64,000 nt of DNA, taken from assembly GCF_001435975.1 (NCBI RefSeq), contig NZ_AYYR01000067.1, forward strand, positions 1-64,000, given 5' to 3'. The stretch is from Secundilactobacillus collinoides DSM 20515 = JCM 1123 (GTDB lineage Bacteria > Bacillota > Bacilli > Lactobacillales > Lactobacillaceae). The notes beneath the pieces were generated by a model, which searched no databases, was not told the DNA's origin, and worked only from the letters and a program-made list of their open reading frames with translations. A program made the position numbers and the translations under genes. Numbering within the stretch: position 1 is the first letter of the stretch; every line of letters starts with the position of its first letter. This document shows, in pieces, positions 43,058-51,691 of the stretch.

Positions 43058-43167
43058 AAAATGACCGTTTGCCGCAAGGATACGCTAATTACCAGAATCT
43101 GCTGGCCAGATAATTTTCTTACTTAGCGTGAGCGGCTTTTGACACACCTTTTTGTTTTCAAAAATGA

Positions 43168-44337
43168 CTACGGCCGAGCATACTCGTTGCCACGACTCGC
43201 TTGCGTATCCCCGGCAGCAATTGCCTTGGATCTGCTCATGTACTGATAGTTCTGCGGATTTGTGACTTTCGTGTAGTACTTATTGCTGTCTGAAACGTAG
43301 ACCATGCCGTTACCCGCAACCGTCCACTGACCCTGTTTCGTTCCCCCAGCAGTACTATGCTGAGTGTTGCTAGTGGTTGTTGAAGACCTAGTGGCTGATG
43401 AAGAATAGGCTGCTCGCGAGGATGTTTCATAAGTCTTCGCATTGCTTGTACCGCTGTTATAGTTGATCTTAATGCCCTCGACTGAATTGATCACAACGAT
43501 TTCGCTGTTCAGCACGCCATCGGATGATTTAATATCCACCACCGACCCGCGGGGAATATCTTCGCTGCCTTCATACAGCGGCGTGGTTTCATAATCGATG
43601 GTATGCGAGGTGTTCGGGTGGTCTTCCCAGTAACCCTCGGCCATTTCTTCGGCGTAACGCATCCCACCATCCTGGTCGGCACCCACATTCTGTGGTCGTG
43701 TCCCGGTCGTGAAGTTGTAGGCCGACGTGTACGATTTCCACCCCAGCAAACTATCCGCGATGGAGTGGCTGCGATTGTACAGATACCCATGATAAGTACG
43801 ACCAGTCAAACTAAACGAGATGGCCACGATTGGGTTTGAAGCTGGCCATGCCGGCGGTTCAAGCGGATCACCCTGCCGTGAACCCTGTGACGATTTGTAT
43901 TCAGAGTAGGTCAGGACAGCTTTGGCTGTGGCCGAGCGTCCCAGACTGTCACCCGCAAAGTGGTAACTGCCCGCATGCATGCCGCTAAACCCAGTGATGC
44001 GTGCGTGGCCGTTGCTCCAGTAATAGTTTTGATTGGGACCAGCCGACTCGTTATCGGTATAACTGACAAGCCGCTTTAAAATTGCTGCGTCACTAGATTG
44101 CGATTGTCTTTTCGCCGTACTGCTCGAAGATTGGCTCGATGCAGCCTGCGATGAACTTGACGCGTTTGACTTGTGATGACTGTGTTTAACGACCGATGAC
44201 GATTGGCTTTGGTTATCTTCGGAAGTCTTAGTGCTGGCATCGCTGCCGCAACCTGTTAAACCACCGCCAACCAAGAGAAAAGCACCAAGCACCGTCAGCG
44301 TTTTGACAAGTGACCGGTGATGCTGTTTGGTAATCAA
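43168..44337 (-). CDS. Secreted DNA/RNA non-specific endonuclease, lipoprotein
   Basis: The 389-residue precursor has a hydrophobic segment and the lipobox LTGC (about residue 30), then a Ser/His/Lys-rich linker of about 60 residues. The nuclease domain follows: YLYNRSHSIADSLLG holds the catalytic His (the DRGH position, here NRSH), and TGTRPQNVG the metal-binding region. This is the DNA-entry-nuclease-like (Endonuclea_NS_2) family of lactobacilli. A second Ser/Thr-rich linker leads to about 60 residues ending in SRGNEYARP. The start is TTG 44337, five bases after GGAGGCGG; the longer frame from 44394 would bury the signal peptide. Confidence 0.82.
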   Translation of the reverse strand: MITKQHHRSLVKTLTVLGAFLLVGGGLTGCGSDASTKTSEDNQSQSSSVVKHSHHKSNASSSSQAASSQSSSSTAKRQSQSSDAAILKRLVSYTDNESAGPNQNYYWSNGHARITGFSGMHAGSYHFAGDSLGRSATAKAVLTYSEYKSSQGSRQGDPLEPPAWPASNPIVAISFSLTGRTYHGYLYNRSHSIADSLLGWKSYTSAYNFTTGTRPQNVGADQDGGMRYAEEMAEGYWEDHPNTSHTIDYETTPLYEGSEDIPRGSVVDIKSSDGVLNSEIVVINSVEGIKINYNSGTSNAKTYETSSRAAYSSSATRSSTTTSNTQHSTAGGTKQGQWTVAGNGMVYVSDSNKYYTKVTNPQNYQYMSRSKAIAAGDTQASRGNEYARP

Positions 44338-44533
44338 ATGATCCGCCTCCAATAATCTAAAATAGACTCCCCATTTAGTCTGACAGAATTTCACAAATGG
44401 AAACTTACTAGGCTAAAAATTCGTGTTCGTATTGCAAATAATCTGAACTAAACCAATTTGTAAAACATCTGTCAGAATGCGAAGTTTTATACATCTAATT
44501 TTATTCTAGAATAAGCCGTATCACAATCTCTTT

Positions 44534-44911
44534 TCACCTATAAATTGATAATTCAACTAAATTAAGGTAAGGATCGCGCAGATAAATTGAGGTAATGGGA
44601 CCCATTGCACCGCTCCGAGCAACTGGACCTTTATAGTCGATTCGCTGAGCCTTCAAGGTGGTTTCAACGTCATCAAAGGACGTCACAATGAAACACAAAT
44701 CAGCCGATCCAGGCGTTGGATACTGGGCTTTCGGGTCAATTTCATGTCCCAACAAATGCAGGTTGATTTTCTCCTGACCAAACCGTAACGCGACCCGGCC
44801 GCCTTCAAAATGCTGGACGCCCATGCCGAGTACTTCTTGGTAAAAGCTGCAGGTTTGCTGAATATTGTGAACAGTCAATACTAAATGGTCAATGTGATCC
44901 ACTTCAATCAT
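44534..44911 (-). CDS. VOC-family (glyoxalase-like) protein
   Basis: This 125-residue protein has the complete two-repeat VOC fold. It begins DHIDHLVLTVHNIQQTCSFY and ends YLRDPYLNLVELSIY. Candidate metal ligands are the first His (DHLV), a His in LHLLGHE and the Glu in LVELS, so an enzymatic role is more likely than for the VOC protein at 30540. It resembles the fosfomycin-resistance/YwbC-like subgroup. GAGGAGG precedes ATG 44911. The 44338-44533 spacer shows no gene. Confidence 0.8.
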   Translation of the reverse strand: MIEVDHIDHLVLTVHNIQQTCSFYQEVLGMGVQHFEGGRVALRFGQEKINLHLLGHEIDPKAQYPTPGSADLCFIVTSFDDVETTLKAQRIDYKGPVARSGAMGPITSIYLRDPYLNLVELSIYR

Positions 44912-45030
44912 GCTGTTTTCCTCCTCATCGAACATCACTGAATAGCCTTACTGTACCACTTTTTGCTAAGCAACAAATTTGAATTAGAGGCCACTCTAAG
45001 TGCTATGCTGATCATGAAAGGATTGATAAT

Positions 45031-45594
45031 ATGCCCTCTGAATTAGAAAAACTTAAAAATGGCGATTGGTATTATTTTTTGGACGACGAGGTTGCCGCTC
45101 GCAAGGCCCGTTCTGCTCAGCTGTGTCAGGAATTTAACGCGCTGCCCGCAACGGATCCGGCTGCGCAGACCGCAAAAATTCGTGACTTATTTGGTGCGGC
45201 TGGCAAACGCTTATCCGTGCAAGCCCCTTTTCACTGTGACTACGGCAAGAACATTCACGTAGGTGATGACTTTCTCAGTAATTACAATCTGACAATCCTG
45301 GATATTGCACCTGTAACTATGGGTAACCACGTCATGATCGGGCCAAACGTCGGTCTGTACACAGTCAACCACCCAATGACTGCCCAAGGTCGGCGAGACT
45401 ACATGGCACAGGCGTTGCCCATTACCATTGGCAACGATGTGTGGCTTGGTGGAAACGTTGTCGTCTTACCAGGCGTAACTATCGGTAATAACGTGGTGGT
45501 CGCTGCCGGCGCCGTTGTCACTAAGGATGTTCGGAATAATACACTGGTGGCCGGCGTACCTGCTAAGCCGATCAGGTCGCTGTCGGCGCAGTGA
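45031..45594 (+). CDS. Sugar O-acetyltransferase (maltose/galactoside type)
   Basis: This 187-residue left-handed beta-helix acetyltransferase has an N-terminal Mac domain (about residues 5-55) and hexapeptide repeats (IGPNVGLYT, IGNDVWLGGNVVVLPGVTIG). The catalytic His lies in TVNHP. It uses acetyl-CoA to acetylate sugars such as maltose or galactosides. GAAAGG is at a good distance from the ATG. It is monocistronic, and a parS-like site overlaps its stop. Confidence 0.88.
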   Translation: MPSELEKLKNGDWYYFLDDEVAARKARSAQLCQEFNALPATDPAAQTAKIRDLFGAAGKRLSVQAPFHCDYGKNIHVGDDFLSNYNLTILDIAPVTMGNHVMIGPNVGLYTVNHPMTAQGRRDYMAQALPITIGNDVWLGGNVVVLPGVTIGNNVVVAAGAVVTKDVRNNTLVAGVPAKPIRSLSAQ

Positions 45595-45610
45595 TGTTTC
45601 ATGTGAAACA
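45595..45610. promoter_or_regulatory. parS-like site
   Basis: TGTTTCATGTGAAACA differs from the ParB consensus at one central base. It lies immediately after the acetyltransferase stop codon. Confidence 0.75.
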
Positions 45611-45839
45611 TTGTGTCCTCAGAAAATGTGCGCCTTGTGTAACGGCACGGACAAAATCAAAGGTTTATTAATTTCAACTCACACAGATTGTGACTTTAAA
45701 CGTCACCAAAAGTTCGCCTTTCGTTGATAAACAACCGAAATTTATTTTTAGTTAGTTGTTAATGCGACCTATTCTTACTACGAGTAAGTACTAGCTCATA
45801 CTAGTTTCTTATCTGACTCATAATTTCACAATATTTTTC

Positions 45840-45868
45840 TTGACAATAATACGTAACTTGATTAATAT
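45840..45868 (+). promoter_or_regulatory. Promoter of the T-box leader
   Basis: TTGACA (45840-45845), a 17-bp spacer and TAATAT (45863-45868). The 45611-45839 stretch upstream is AT-rich with no gene. Confidence 0.8.
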
Positions 45869-45894
45869 TTGAGACACATTAAAAACGAATGATA

Positions 45895-46147
45895 AAACGA
45901 TGTCGAGGGAAAGAGTACGGTTAACGAGTATCTTCAAAGCGACCAGTGTTGGTGCAAGGCTGGATTGAAAGGTGACCGGAAGATGAGTCCTGAGTCCTGA
46001 CTGCAGTGCAAGCTGCTGCCACGCGTGGGTGCGTTAACCACCCAGCACATGATTGTGTGCTTTAAGGCAGTCTTTATTGACTGCGAATTTGGGTGGTACC
46101 ACGGCTAAAACCGTCCCTGCAAGAAATTGCGGGGACGGTTTTTTGTT
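45895..46147 (+). ncRNA. T-box leader, probably tRNA-Met responsive
   Basis: The T-box core GGGTGGTACCACGG is at 46091-46104, followed by a terminator (ACCGTCCC...GGGGACGGT, 46109-46141, then T-run). Stem I is visible. AGTA (45914-45917) and GAA (45979-45981) face each other below the stem CGGTTAAC/GGTGACCG (45918-45925 with 45971-45978), the expected loop E pair. The distal loops GCGACCAGTG and GGTGCAAGGC are present. The specifier after GAA is ATG (45983-45985) or GAT (45982-45984). The antiterminator bulge TGGT would pair with a tRNA whose discriminator is A, which fits tRNA-Met and not tRNA-Asp (G73). Confidence 0.85.
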
Positions 46148-46176
46148 TTATCAAGAACAGAAAGGTGATTAGATAA

Positions 46177-46668
46177 ATGAGTCAATATACTTGGGAGTTT
46201 CAACAGCTAAATACGGTAAATTATGGTTTGGTTAATGCGTCACACGATGTCACAGTGATATTAAATCTCGGCTGTCCCGATAGCCGCGCCTGGTACCTCG
46301 AAAATGAAAAAGCGCTCTTCACCAAAGTCGACAACGGTGAAATCCGACTTCATCTCAAGTTCTGGAACAAGCCTCTCGATAACCTAGTCAATGGCGGCAT
46401 TGCTGATCAATATATCGATTACCGACACCCCGCTCAGGTTCGCAAGTTGATCCATGCTATTTTTACAAATCAGGACCAGCTCAATCAGCTCACTGAAGCA
46501 CAGGTTGCCCCGTATTTAAAAGCCGTCTATCACCTCACTGAACAAAATAACTTGGCAACCAACTTGACCGCTAATGAGATTGCTGCAGCTGGTATTACGG
46601 GATTGCCTTCAATCATCGTGGATGCCGAATTAAAACCAGAAGAATCGTTTGAATTAACAGCACTTTAA
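46177..46668 (+). CDS. DsbA-like thioredoxin-fold protein with a single active-site cysteine
   Basis: This 163-residue protein has a thioredoxin-fold N-terminus (DVTVILNLGCPDSRAWYLEN) in which the usual CxxC is CPDS, so only one cysteine remains. The helical insertion and the cis-Pro segment (ITGLPSIIVD) follow DsbA-type layout. It could be a peroxidase- or transferase-like derivative. AAAGGTGAT precedes the ATG. It is the first gene behind the T-box and precedes a broken ATP-grasp gene. Confidence 0.7.
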   Translation: MSQYTWEFQQLNTVNYGLVNASHDVTVILNLGCPDSRAWYLENEKALFTKVDNGEIRLHLKFWNKPLDNLVNGGIADQYIDYRHPAQVRKLIHAIFTNQDQLNQLTEAQVAPYLKAVYHLTEQNNLATNLTANEIAAAGITGLPSIIVDAELKPEESFELTAL

Positions 46669-46698
46669 CCACCCATTTTCCAGAAAGGAGGACGCGCC

Positions 46699-47377
46699 AT
46701 GTGTCGGTACTGGCGCCATTAATCTTGAAATCAGCAAGGTTAAACAATATTTAGCGCTGAATAAAGCTGGTATTCAAACCCCACGCACGGTTGCGGTGTT
46801 GGGCAAAGAACACCTCGTTGAGGCCGCAAAAAAATTGAACATTTATCCGCTGATCACAAAACATAACCGCGCTGGCAAGGGTGCCGGCGTGCACTTGTTC
46901 AACGATGCCGAAGCGCTTGACACATACGTCAATAGCGATAGTTTTGAAGAACCAGTCGACGGTATCACCCTGCTACAGGAATACATTCGCCCCATTGACG
47001 GGCGCATCCGTCGTTCCGAATTTATCGGCCGCAAGTTTTTATACACGGTATCCATCGACTCCAGTCAGGGCTTTGAACTTTGCCCAGCAGATGAATGCCA
47101 ACTGCCGAACGTTTCTGATTCTAAATTCAAGATCATCGACCCGCTGGACGCCCAACAGCAAGCTGACTACGAACGCTTTTTAAATGATGCGCAGCTGGAC
47201 GTGGCGGCGGTTGAATGGGTGGAGGATGCACAGCACCGAAAATTCGTTTATGACGTGAACACTAACACCAACTACAATGAACAGGCTGAAGCGGAGGCCC
47301 AAGTATTTGCTCATGAACACTTGGCCGCGTATTTGGACCAGGTATTAAAGGCTCACTATGTCTTAGCTGAAATTTAA
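46699..47377 (+). pseudogene. ATP-grasp ligase, 5'-deleted and frameshifted
   Basis: AAAGGAGG and ATG 46699 open a frame of only seven codons (MCRYWRH). In a different frame, from about 46703 to 47377, runs a clear RimK-like ATP-grasp body: GTGAINLEISKVKQYLALNK, then TPRTVAVLGKE, ITKHNRAGKGAGVHLF (ATP-binding Lys and Gly loop), and the metal ligands in VEWVEDAQHRKFVYDVNTNTNYNE. Intact relatives of this kind have about 90-100 more residues at the N-terminus (from memory). A deletion between the start codon and the central domain, leaving the wrong frame, explains this. A weak internal start (GTG 46796) could make a fragment. Confidence 0.75.
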
Positions 47378-47386
47378 ACGCTAATT

Positions 47387-47420
47387 AAAAAGGGACTGAC
47401 GTATAGTCAGTCCCTTTTTT
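47387..47420. terminator. Convergent terminator after the ATP-grasp remnant
   Basis: AAAAAGGGACTGAC (47387-47400) is exactly complementary to GTCAGTCCCTTTTT, 5-nt loop. It serves both the T-box operon and the DHA2 efflux gene. Confidence 0.9.
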
Positions 47421-47454
47421 GTCGAACGCGGTAAACTTTAAGTTCTCAACGATG

Positions 47455-48918
47455 TCAGACCGTCTTTGGTTTTTCAGTCACCGTTGTCTTCTCCGAGTGG
47501 TCCTGTTTTTCAGCACCCTCAGATACGCCCGCCTTCGCGTGATGTGATAAGAACCAGGCCGGAATAATTGCCACAGCGGTAAACGCAACGGACCAAATAA
47601 ACGCCATGTGATAAGCGCTGCTCATGTGAGCCACAGTTGGTAGAACACCCGTCATCTGTTTTGAAATGACAGTGGCTAGGACAGCGGTCCCCAGCGCGCT
47701 GCCGACGTTTTGAATCATCCGGGTAGCGGTAGTTGCCTGAGAAATCATATTGCTTGGCAGGCCCACAAAGGAATCCGACATGACCGGAATCGTCAAACCG
47801 CCCTGCCCAATGCCGCGGAAGAACAGCATTGCCATGACCAAATACTTACTGGTCGACGCACCGAACCAAACGAATGGCAAGGTGCTGGCAATTGTAATGG
47901 CTACTGAAATGATAACGATCCAACGAGCACCAAACTGATCGGTGAGTTTCCCCACTTGTGTCCGAGTCAGCAACATACCGACCCCTTGTGCAATCAGGTA
48001 GATACCGGACCACACAACGCTGAGACCGCGAATGTTTTGCAAGTACAGCGGCAATAGAAACAGTGCCCCATTAACGGTGATGCCGGACATTAACAGAATC
48101 ACAACTGAGCCGGAAAAGTGTGCTGATTTAAAGAGTGACAAACTCACGAGTGCGTTTGCCGGCCGCTTCCAAGCGTAAATGACGTAGGTGATCAACAGTA
48201 GTACTGCTGCCACCATTGGCCAGATAACACTGGCATGGGTGATGTTGGTATGTTCGCTGAAATTGATAATAGCGACGATCAACAGGCTAAACATCGCTCC
48301 AAGGTCGACAAAGCTGAACCAGTCAAACCGTTTCGTTTTTTGGGTCGCCGGAAAGGTCGGCATCATGACCCAGATCAAGATCAGCGCTGCAATTACGATT
48401 GGAATGTTGATGTAGAAGATCCAGTGCCAGTTAAGCTGGTCGATGATGAAGCCGCCAATCGTTGGCCCCAAAATTGGTGCAAAGACAACGGGAAGGCCAA
48501 CCATCGCCATGGTGCTGCCAAGATTCTTGCCGCCAGTTGCCCGAACCAGCAACGTGGATAAGAGCGGAATAATCAGACCGGCACCCGCGCCCTGGATAAT
48601 ACGGCCAACCAGCAGTACCGTCACACTGCCGGCTACTCCGGAAACAATTGAACCTGCTAAGAAAACACTCAGTCCAGCAATGTACAGCGTCTTGCCGCTA
48701 AACCTATCTGCCGCCCACCCGGTAAATAACACCATGATACCCAATGCCAGCACATAGGCCGTCGTAACCCACTGAATCGTGTTCACCGAACTGTGTAACG
48801 CGTTCATGATGGTGTTAATACCGACGTTTGTTACTGTACTATCCAACATTGGCGCAATGGCACCCAAGACTAAAATGGTTGCGATACTTGCAAAACTGCG
48901 TTCCTTTTTTTCTGTCAT
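47455..48918 (-). CDS. DHA2-family multidrug efflux MFS transporter
   Basis: This EmrB/QacA-type proton antiporter has 487 residues and fourteen helices. It begins with LDSTVTNVGINTIMNALH (the DHA2 motif D1) followed by WVTTAYVLALGIMVLFTGWAADRFSGK, with motif C in the fifth helix (GLPVVFAPILGPTIGGFI). GAGGG precedes the ATG. It is divergent from a TetR gene with a GGTACC-based operator between them, so drug-induced derepression is likely. Confidence 0.88.
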   Translation of the reverse strand: MTEKKERSFASIATILVLGAIAPMLDSTVTNVGINTIMNALHSSVNTIQWVTTAYVLALGIMVLFTGWAADRFSGKTLYIAGLSVFLAGSIVSGVAGSVTVLLVGRIIQGAGAGLIIPLLSTLLVRATGGKNLGSTMAMVGLPVVFAPILGPTIGGFIIDQLNWHWIFYINIPIVIAALILIWVMMPTFPATQKTKRFDWFSFVDLGAMFSLLIVAIINFSEHTNITHASVIWPMVAAVLLLITYVIYAWKRPANALVSLSLFKSAHFSGSVVILLMSGITVNGALFLLPLYLQNIRGLSVVWSGIYLIAQGVGMLLTRTQVGKLTDQFGARWIVIISVAITIASTLPFVWFGASTSKYLVMAMLFFRGIGQGGLTIPVMSDSFVGLPSNMISQATTATRMIQNVGSALGTAVLATVISKQMTGVLPTVAHMSSAYHMAFIWSVAFTAVAIIPAWFLSHHAKAGVSEGAEKQDHSEKTTVTEKPKTV

Positions 48919-48938
48919 GTTTTTCCCTCGAATCTGTG

Positions 48939-48990
48939 TTAAGATACTGTAGTACCTTTAATATGATATTTATGGTACCACGGTACCTTA
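48939..48990. promoter_or_regulatory. Divergent promoter region with GGTACC operator
   Basis: ATGGTACCACGGTACCTTA (48972-48990) holds two GGTACC palindromes, and a third copy of the half site (AGTACCTTT) is at 48951-48959. For the TetR gene TTAAGA (48939-48944), 17 bp and TATGAT (48962-48967) form a promoter that contains these sites. Confidence 0.6.
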
Positions 48991-49013
48991 AAAATGCAAG
49001 GGGTTTATTTAAA

Positions 49014-49622
49014 ATGGCAGAAAAAAAGAGCACCCGCCGCCGTGGAAAAGCACTGGAAGATGCTGTTCTTTCAACGGTTTGGGCACAATTAAATAAAGTT
49101 GGTTATGAAAAATTAACAATTTCAGATATTGCAACATTAGCCGGCACCAATAAAAATACGCTGTATCGTCACTGGCCTACCAAGGCAGTGATGGTCATCA
49201 GCGCGTTTAGCAAGTACGGCCCGGAGATCGAGTTTGAACAGCCTGACACCGGTAACCTCCGCGATGATCTGTTTGGGTTGTTCGCCTACTTCCAAAACGC
49301 ACTTAAAACGCTCACGACAGGAATGCTTGAAGGCGTTTTGCTCGACCGGTTGCACGACATCACGTTAGATCGGGTCACCGCCTCGCTTGGGGAAAGATCT
49401 GAAGATAACCGGTTTGCCAAAATCATGCTGACCATTCTCAATCACGCTGCTGATCGCGGTGAGGTCGACATGGCTAACATCAATTCATCATTGATTGGTC
49501 TGCCGCTCGTCTTGCTGGCTTCGGAGATTTTGACGAAGGGTGGCTTATCCGATGACGCCGTCGACCAATTGGTTACCCAGATTTTATTGCCAGTTTATCT
49601 GAATAGTACGCACCAACACTAA
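49014..49622 (+). CDS. TetR/AcrR-family regulator of the efflux gene
   Basis: This 202-residue protein starts with a basic stretch (EKKSTRRRGKALEDAVL) and a helix-turn-helix (LTISDIATLAGTNKNTLYRHW); the C-terminus is of the TetR_C_11/16-like type. An in-frame ATG at 48828 is rejected because it overlaps the divergent gene and the promoter. AAGGGG lies upstream of ATG 49014. It likely represses the DHA2 gene and itself. Confidence 0.87.
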   Translation: MAEKKSTRRRGKALEDAVLSTVWAQLNKVGYEKLTISDIATLAGTNKNTLYRHWPTKAVMVISAFSKYGPEIEFEQPDTGNLRDDLFGLFAYFQNALKTLTTGMLEGVLLDRLHDITLDRVTASLGERSEDNRFAKIMLTILNHAADRGEVDMANINSSLIGLPLVLLASEILTKGGLSDDAVDQLVTQILLPVYLNSTHQH

Positions 49623-49660
49623 AAACCGTTAAACTCAGGAAAATGAGTTTAACGGTTTTT
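49621..49660 (+). terminator. Terminator of the TetR gene
   Basis: AAAAACCGTTAAACTCA pairs exactly with TGAGTTTAACGGTTTTT around a 6-nt loop. It begins at the stop codon. Confidence 0.88.
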
Positions 49661-49733
49661 TAGATTTTTTTGGCCATGTCTGCCAGCAGCCAATGCCAGA
49701 AAACGCAGTCCTTTCACACTATTTATTAACGCC

Positions 49734-50612
49734 CTAATCGTTGGCTTTCAACCAACCGTCCAACACTGAAATAAATTCATCATGCTGATCCAGCAGTGCC
49801 AAGTGACGACTGTTCGCAAACAAATGCCACTTTGCCCCCGGAATGTGGTCGTAAACGGACTTGGCAATAAGTGGTGTGCACAGATCATCCGTCCCGTTAG
49901 TTACCAGCACTGGCACGTGAATCTTGTGCAGGTCACCGGTTACGTCGTAGTCGCTGATGGTCCCGTTTTCGGTAAACTCGTTGGGTCCTTCAGCAATCAA
50001 GCTGGCCCGTTTGCCGTTAGTTTCACGGCGCAGCGGTTCCGGTGAATTTTCATCCGGGTCATCCCAGCAATAGCGTTCCATGTAGCGGTCGTTGGCAGCC
50101 AAGTACTTCGGCCCCGAGAAGTTGCCGGTTCGTTCAGCTTCAGCGATGGCTTCGCGGTCCTCGTAGCTCAAATAAGAAATCAGCCGGTGCTGTTCTTGCG
50201 TCCACAGCTTGATGGAAGCTGGCGAGCCATCGATCATCACACTTTTAACGCCGGTCTGATCGTACTGAGTGAGGTACAGCATTTCCAGCATCCCACCCCA
50301 GGATTGACCCAGCATATGTAGTTCATCCAGGTGCAGATACTTGCGCAGCGCAATCAGTTCTTCGGCCCAGGTCTCCTTAACGTAAACGGATTCGTCTTCG
50401 GGCAGCGACGACTTGCCGCAACCAACTTGGTCGTACATAATTAGCTGCCGGTCGCCAGTTTCAGCGTAGTCGTCCAGTAGTTCAAAATAGTTATGCGATG
50501 AGCCGGGACCGCCGTGAATCAGCAGTAATGGTGCCTTGCCGTTAGCTTCGCCGACAATGCGGTAGTAGGTCTTGAACCCGCGAAATGGCATGTAGCCTTC
50601 TTCAATTTTCAT
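49734..50612 (-). CDS. pepI: Proline iminopeptidase
   Basis: This alpha/beta hydrolase of peptidase family S33 has 292 residues. HGGPGSSHNYF gives the oxyanion-hole region and GQSWGGML the nucleophilic Ser. The acid is in TNGTDD and the base His in NSRHLALL. It releases N-terminal proline from peptides in the cytoplasm, complementing PepN. The length matches lactobacillar PepI/PepIP. The related leucyl aminopeptidase PepL cannot be excluded. Confidence 0.88.
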   Translation of the reverse strand: MKIEEGYMPFRGFKTYYRIVGEANGKAPLLLIHGGPGSSHNYFELLDDYAETGDRQLIMYDQVGCGKSSLPEDESVYVKETWAEELIALRKYLHLDELHMLGQSWGGMLEMLYLTQYDQTGVKSVMIDGSPASIKLWTQEQHRLISYLSYEDREAIAEAERTGNFSGPKYLAANDRYMERYCWDDPDENSPEPLRRETNGKRASLIAEGPNEFTENGTISDYDVTGDLHKIHVPVLVTNGTDDLCTPLIAKSVYDHIPGAKWHLFANSRHLALLDQHDEFISVLDGWLKAND

Positions 50613-50701
50613 GCAATCGATCCCCTTTGATCAAAATGTGGTTTCATGTTCGATTGTACGCTTTCAACCCCGCCAAGCCAAGCACAGGTGAAACGAGATC
50701 C

Positions 50702-51589
50702 CTATTTCTGGCCACCGGGGCTCATTTTGGATACAGCGCGGGCTTTGGCGACTTGGGCAACCACCACACTCATAAAGATGATTGCTGCACCAACAGCCTC
50801 CCGACCAGTCAAAACCTCACCAAGCACCAAAAAGGCAAACAATGCAGCAAATAACGGCTCCAATGAAAAGATCAAACTGATCGTCTCCGGATCTAAGACC
50901 CGTTGTGCCAGAGGCTGCACCATGAACCCAAACGCACTGCAAATCAGTCCCAGGGCGAGAATTGCGCCCCACTGCTTGACCGTAGTTGGGAACGTCACCG
51001 GTTCAAACAAGAAGCCTGTTCCCATCCCAAGTCCACCAGCCACGCCCAGTTGCAGAATGCTGACCTTGAGTGTGACCTGACGTTTTTTAGCCCAGTGATC
51101 CGACAACAGGATGTACACCGCATAGAGCGCTGCGGTGCCAAGGCAGAAAAGTGCACCGCGGTTGAGGACCATGGGACCGCTAGCTGTCAGCAAATAGAGG
51201 CCCACAATCACCGTAACAGTCGTGACCACAGTCAGCCGACCGGGCCATCGCCGGTGCAGGATCGCGTCAAAAATTGCCACAAATATCGCGGTGGTACTCG
51301 TTAGAAATCCGGCAGTCGAGGCACTGGTCGTTTTCAATCCCACGACCACAGACGTAAAGAGCAGGAACAATAGCAGCCCTAACACAAAACTGATGCCACA
51401 ATCTCGTTTAGTTGTTTTCATTAAGGCCTTTGGAAACACGATCGCCATGGCGATAAAGGCAATCATGAAGCACAGCCCCACCACCATCAGCGGGTGCACA
51501 CCAGTCAACGCAATCTTCATCCACATGTACGATGCGCCCCAGCCCGCCGTGACGATGAGCATTAACAAAAACGCTTTGGTTCGCGTCAT
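50702..51589 (-). CDS. EamA-family DMT transporter
   Basis: This protein has 295 residues and ten helices in two EamA repeats (the first beginning AGWGASYMWMKIALTG, the second around TAALYAVYILLSDHW). Such proteins export amino acids, metabolites or drugs; the substrate here is unknown. GGGGGAATC precedes the ATG. It is divergent from a LysR gene, the classic arrangement of an exporter and its activator. Confidence 0.85.
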   Translation of the reverse strand: MTRTKAFLLMLIVTAGWGASYMWMKIALTGVHPLMVVGLCFMIAFIAMAIVFPKALMKTTKRDCGISFVLGLLLFLLFTSVVVGLKTTSASTAGFLTSTTAIFVAIFDAILHRRWPGRLTVVTTVTVIVGLYLLTASGPMVLNRGALFCLGTAALYAVYILLSDHWAKKRQVTLKVSILQLGVAGGLGMGTGFLFEPVTFPTTVKQWGAILALGLICSAFGFMVQPLAQRVLDPETISLIFSLEPLFAALFAFLVLGEVLTGREAVGAAIIFMSVVVAQVAKARAVSKMSPGGQK

Positions 51590-51691
51590 ATTTGATTCCC
51601 CCCTTACGCTTCAATACCAACTATTATATAATCAGAACAAGCATAAGGATAATGAATGTTTTTAATTCAACTATTAGGGATCGTGATACAT

